16,854 nt of DNA from JAWLFI01 sp041685645 (GTDB lineage Bacteria > Bacteroidota > Bacteroidia > Chitinophagales > Saprospiraceae): assembly GCA_041685645.1 (NCBI GenBank), contig JAWLFI010000038.1, positions 1 to 16,854 on the forward strand, in the 5' to 3' direction. The translations under genes were made by a program, and so were the position numbers. The notes under the pieces were generated by a model. It saw only the letters and a list, made by a program, of their open reading frames with translations, had not been told where the DNA came from and did not search any database. Positions 15,392-16,854 of the stretch are shown piece by piece. Position 1 is the first letter of the stretch. Each line of letters opens with the position of its first letter.

Positions 15392-15731
15392 TAAAAGCTC
15401 TAAAATCACGATTACAGTTGAACTAGATGAAGATCAAAAGCCGGAAAATATAATCTGGCAAGCAGACGCACCGCCACAAGAGGGGAAGTCTCAACAGGCG
15501 AAGGCTATGTTTCTATCCCTTTTCGACGGTGAGGCGAAAGACACTATGAAGTTGGATTTGTGGACCAAGGATTTTCAGCTTGCTGAAATGGATAGATTTG
15601 TATTTCACTCTCTTCGCGCCATGGCTGATGCATATTTAAAAGGGACAAATAATAAGGAGTTGGCAAACGATATGCAAAAGTTCGCACATTATTTTGCAGA
15701 GGAAACGGAAATAATCCCCAAACAAGACTAG
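15381..15731 (+). CDS. gldC: Gliding motility protein GldC
   Basis: A 116-residue soluble protein matching GldC: KITITVELDEDQKPENIIWQAD at about 8-29, KAMFLSLFDGEAKDTMKLDLWTKD at 41-64 with the family-typical LWTKD, then EMDRFVFHSLRAMADAY (69-85) and MQKFAHYFAEE near the end. gldC was found as a gliding gene next to gldB in Flavobacterium johnsoniae; no gldB lies in this window. Its role in the gliding machine is not defined biochemically. ATG 15381 gives the normal N-terminus (an in-frame TTG at 15372 is ignored). It is the last gene of the receptor run and overlaps the oxidoreductase gene by 11 nt. Confidence 0.92.
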   Translation: MASSKSSKITITVELDEDQKPENIIWQADAPPQEGKSQQAKAMFLSLFDGEAKDTMKLDLWTKDFQLAEMDRFVFHSLRAMADAYLKGTNNKELANDMQKFAHYFAEETEIIPKQD

Positions 15732-16170
15732 CTGGGAAAAGACCGCAATAGACAGTTCATCAATTGATTCGGTATCTAAATATGTATAGAGGTAGTTTTC
15801 AGTAGCTTTTCAAGCCGAATGAATGAAAAGTTACGGCTTCAGAGGAAGATAATTTTGGTAGTATTAAAGAAATTTTCTGCTTCTATATGCGGATTAAGCG
15901 AGGAGTTTGAATCTGTAATGCGCTCAATTAGAATGCTTTAAATATCATATTAAATAAAACTATAATATAGGATACCATTTTTATCTACATATTAAACAAA
16001 AAAAATATTTTACATTTCGTCCTTTATTCTTATCTTAGCGGCTGAATTAGTTCTATTATAATGCGAATAAGACCAAACCAGCATTAAACTAGAATCGGTT
16101 CTAAAAGAGAATTAAAGACTTTGGCCCTTTGCGGGGTCATAAATTGTTGAACCAACTAAACCAAAATCTC
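15732..16170. other. Gene-free, very AT-rich stretch
   Basis: These 439 bases carry no supported gene. Near the left end two interleaved complementary pairs, CTTTTC/GAAAAG (15806-15811 with 15825-15830) and AAGCCG/CGGCTT (15812-15817 with 15834-15839), have the order of an H-type pseudoknot. The centre (15941-16020) is almost pure A/T. The right part holds a promoter-like box described separately. No clear terminator for gldC is visible. Confidence 0.5.
16031..16038 (+). promoter_or_regulatory. Candidate -7 box for the 16171 gene
   Basis: TATCTTAG is one base from TAnnTTTG and lies after an AT-rich run with a TTT about 20 nt upstream. It is 132 nt before the ATG, which would give a long 5' leader. 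Confidence 0.3.
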
Positions 16171-16569
16171 ATGATTAAACCAAGCTTAAAGAAAAGCGCG
16201 TTGCAAACATTGGGCGTTTCCGCCTTGTTTGTTTTTGCTTTCGTTTTCTTCGGTGTGAATAACATTCACGCCCAAACAGCAAGTATTGCTGAACAAGTTA
16301 ATAGCGTAGATCGCGATTATGCCGAGCAGTTCGAGGCAGAAGCTAATCTCGAAATCCAAAGTGTTCGCAATGATGCTAACATGGATCAGGACGAAAAAAC
16401 AGTTCGGATCAAATTGCTTATGTCTGCTGTAGAGAATGTTGAAAATGGTTTTTTAATCGAAGCTGCATTTGACACTTCTTACAAAACATTATTGTCTAAA
16501 GTCAATCAGCATGCACCAGATGTAGACCTTAAAAACATATTATTAGAATACAAGAATCAGTTTAGCTAA
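16171..16569 (+). CDS. Secreted protein of unknown function
   Basis: A 132-residue protein with a signal peptide: basic start MIKPSLKKS, hydrophobic core at about 12-28, and a signal peptidase site after AQ35 (NIHAQ-TAS). The mature 97 residues are helical and charged, with an EAEANLEIQSVRNDAN stretch and no cysteine, lipobox or recognisable domain. I do not recognise the family. The open frame extends to a TTG at 16129, but ATG 16171 gives the signal peptide. A hairpin with T-rich tail spans its stop codon, so it may be a single-gene transcript with a long leader. Confidence 0.75.
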   Translation: MIKPSLKKSALQTLGVSALFVFAFVFFGVNNIHAQTASIAEQVNSVDRDYAEQFEAEANLEIQSVRNDANMDQDEKTVRIKLLMSAVENVENGFLIEAAFDTSYKTLLSKVNQHAPDVDLKNILLEYKNQFS

Positions 16570-16590
16570 TTCTTGTTTTCTGATTTTTTT
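16550..16590 (+). terminator. Probable intrinsic terminator across the stop codon of the 16171 gene
   Basis: ACAAGAAT (16550-16557) pairs perfectly with ATTCTTGT (16569-16576), an 8-bp stem with an 11-nt loop that contains the stop codon region, followed by a T-rich stretch ending in TTTTTTT. The stem is AT-rich, so strength is uncertain. Confidence 0.4.
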
Positions 16591-16622
16591 CAATCCAATA
16601 AACCTTAAACCAATACGATCTT

Positions 16623-16854
16623 ATGAAGAATAAGAAATTTACTCAATTACTGACACTGGCTTTTGCCTTTTTGGCAATGTTCAGTGTTCAGTCCGTCAAA
16701 GCACAGGTTGTTACCTGTACTTCTACCGGTGAAACAATTACTATTAATACAGGTGATGATGCCTTTGCAGGAGAAGTCGGATGGGAGCTTTATAATACGA
16801 CAACTGGTGAAGTTGTCGCATATGAGCGAACTGGCTTTCCTTTAGGTGCCAATC
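16623..16854 (+). CDS. Secreted protein, N-terminal part only
   Basis: The first 77 codons of a gene running off the window. A signal peptide (MKNKKFTQLLTLAFAFLAMF, cleavage after KAQ28) precedes a segment TCTSTGETITINTGDDAF then GEVGWELYNTTTGEVVA. The alternating pattern with GWEL and a later GEVVA resembles the first strands of beta-sandwich repeats in large secreted Bacteroidota proteins, but the fold is not certain from this much. No T9SS sorting signal can be checked because the C-terminus is missing. It starts 53 nt after the stop of the preceding secreted-protein gene. Confidence 0.75.
   Translation, partial: MKNKKFTQLLTLAFAFLAMFSVQSVKAQVVTCTSTGETITINTGDDAFAGEVGWELYNTTTGEVVAYERTGFPLGAN

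Noticed and set aside
1..16854. CRISPR array, tRNA, rRNA, phage or IS genes
   Set aside because: I saw no regularly spaced repeats, no tRNA-like cloverleaf, and no integrase or transposase motifs.

Overview
The window looks like chromosomal DNA of a gliding-type Bacteroidota, probably near the Saprospiria or Cytophagia (inference from gene content; no search was run). The pointers are a GldC homologue, a TonB-dependent receptor with a carboxypeptidase-regulatory-like N-terminus followed by a DUF4249 lipoprotein, a Bacteroidota-style CcmB/CcmC/CcmD set, few clear Shine-Dalgarno sites, and TAnnTTTG-like promoter boxes.

Layout. Positions 1-3046 (minus strand) hold a tight four-gene run read in the order SWIM zinc-finger protein, rlmH, rhomboid protease, NUDIX hydrolase (the last cut by the window edge). 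Positions 3047-4220 hold a DinB-like gene, probably exported, between two GC-rich structured repeats that face each other. Positions 4221-5700 carry a small lipoprotein (minus) and a LuxE-family acyl-protein synthetase (plus) whose 5' ends appear to overlap. A zinc amidase (5704-6972, minus) converges on the LuxE-like gene and diverges from the cytochrome c maturation genes. Positions 7056-10425 (plus) hold ccmB, ccmC with an extra periplasmic domain, a 49-codon ccmD-like gene, and a Glu/Leu/Phe/Val dehydrogenase whose start overlaps the ccmD stop. An Lrp/AsnC regulator (10583-11059) with a strong terminator follows. Positions 11435-15731 form a second compact plus-strand run: TonB-dependent receptor, DUF4249 lipoprotein, NAD(P)-binding oxidoreductase, gldC. 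The window ends with an AT-rich gap and two small secreted-protein genes, the last one cut.

How the genes work together. CcmB, CcmC and the CcmD-like peptide are parts of the system I haem delivery machine; ccmA, ccmE and ccmF are not in the window. The dehydrogenase is probably translationally coupled to ccmD, and the next gene is an Lrp/AsnC regulator that could sense amino acids (inference). The receptor and DUF4249 lipoprotein form a recurrent outer-membrane pair of unknown substrate. GldC belongs to the gliding machinery.

Most of the window is ordinary housekeeping and envelope biology. The least explained signals are the pair of structured repeats with covarying closing helices, the exported DinB-like protein, the divergent 5' overlap near 4675-4724, the Ig/TIG-like insert in CcmC, and a foldable non-coding stretch before the receptor gene.
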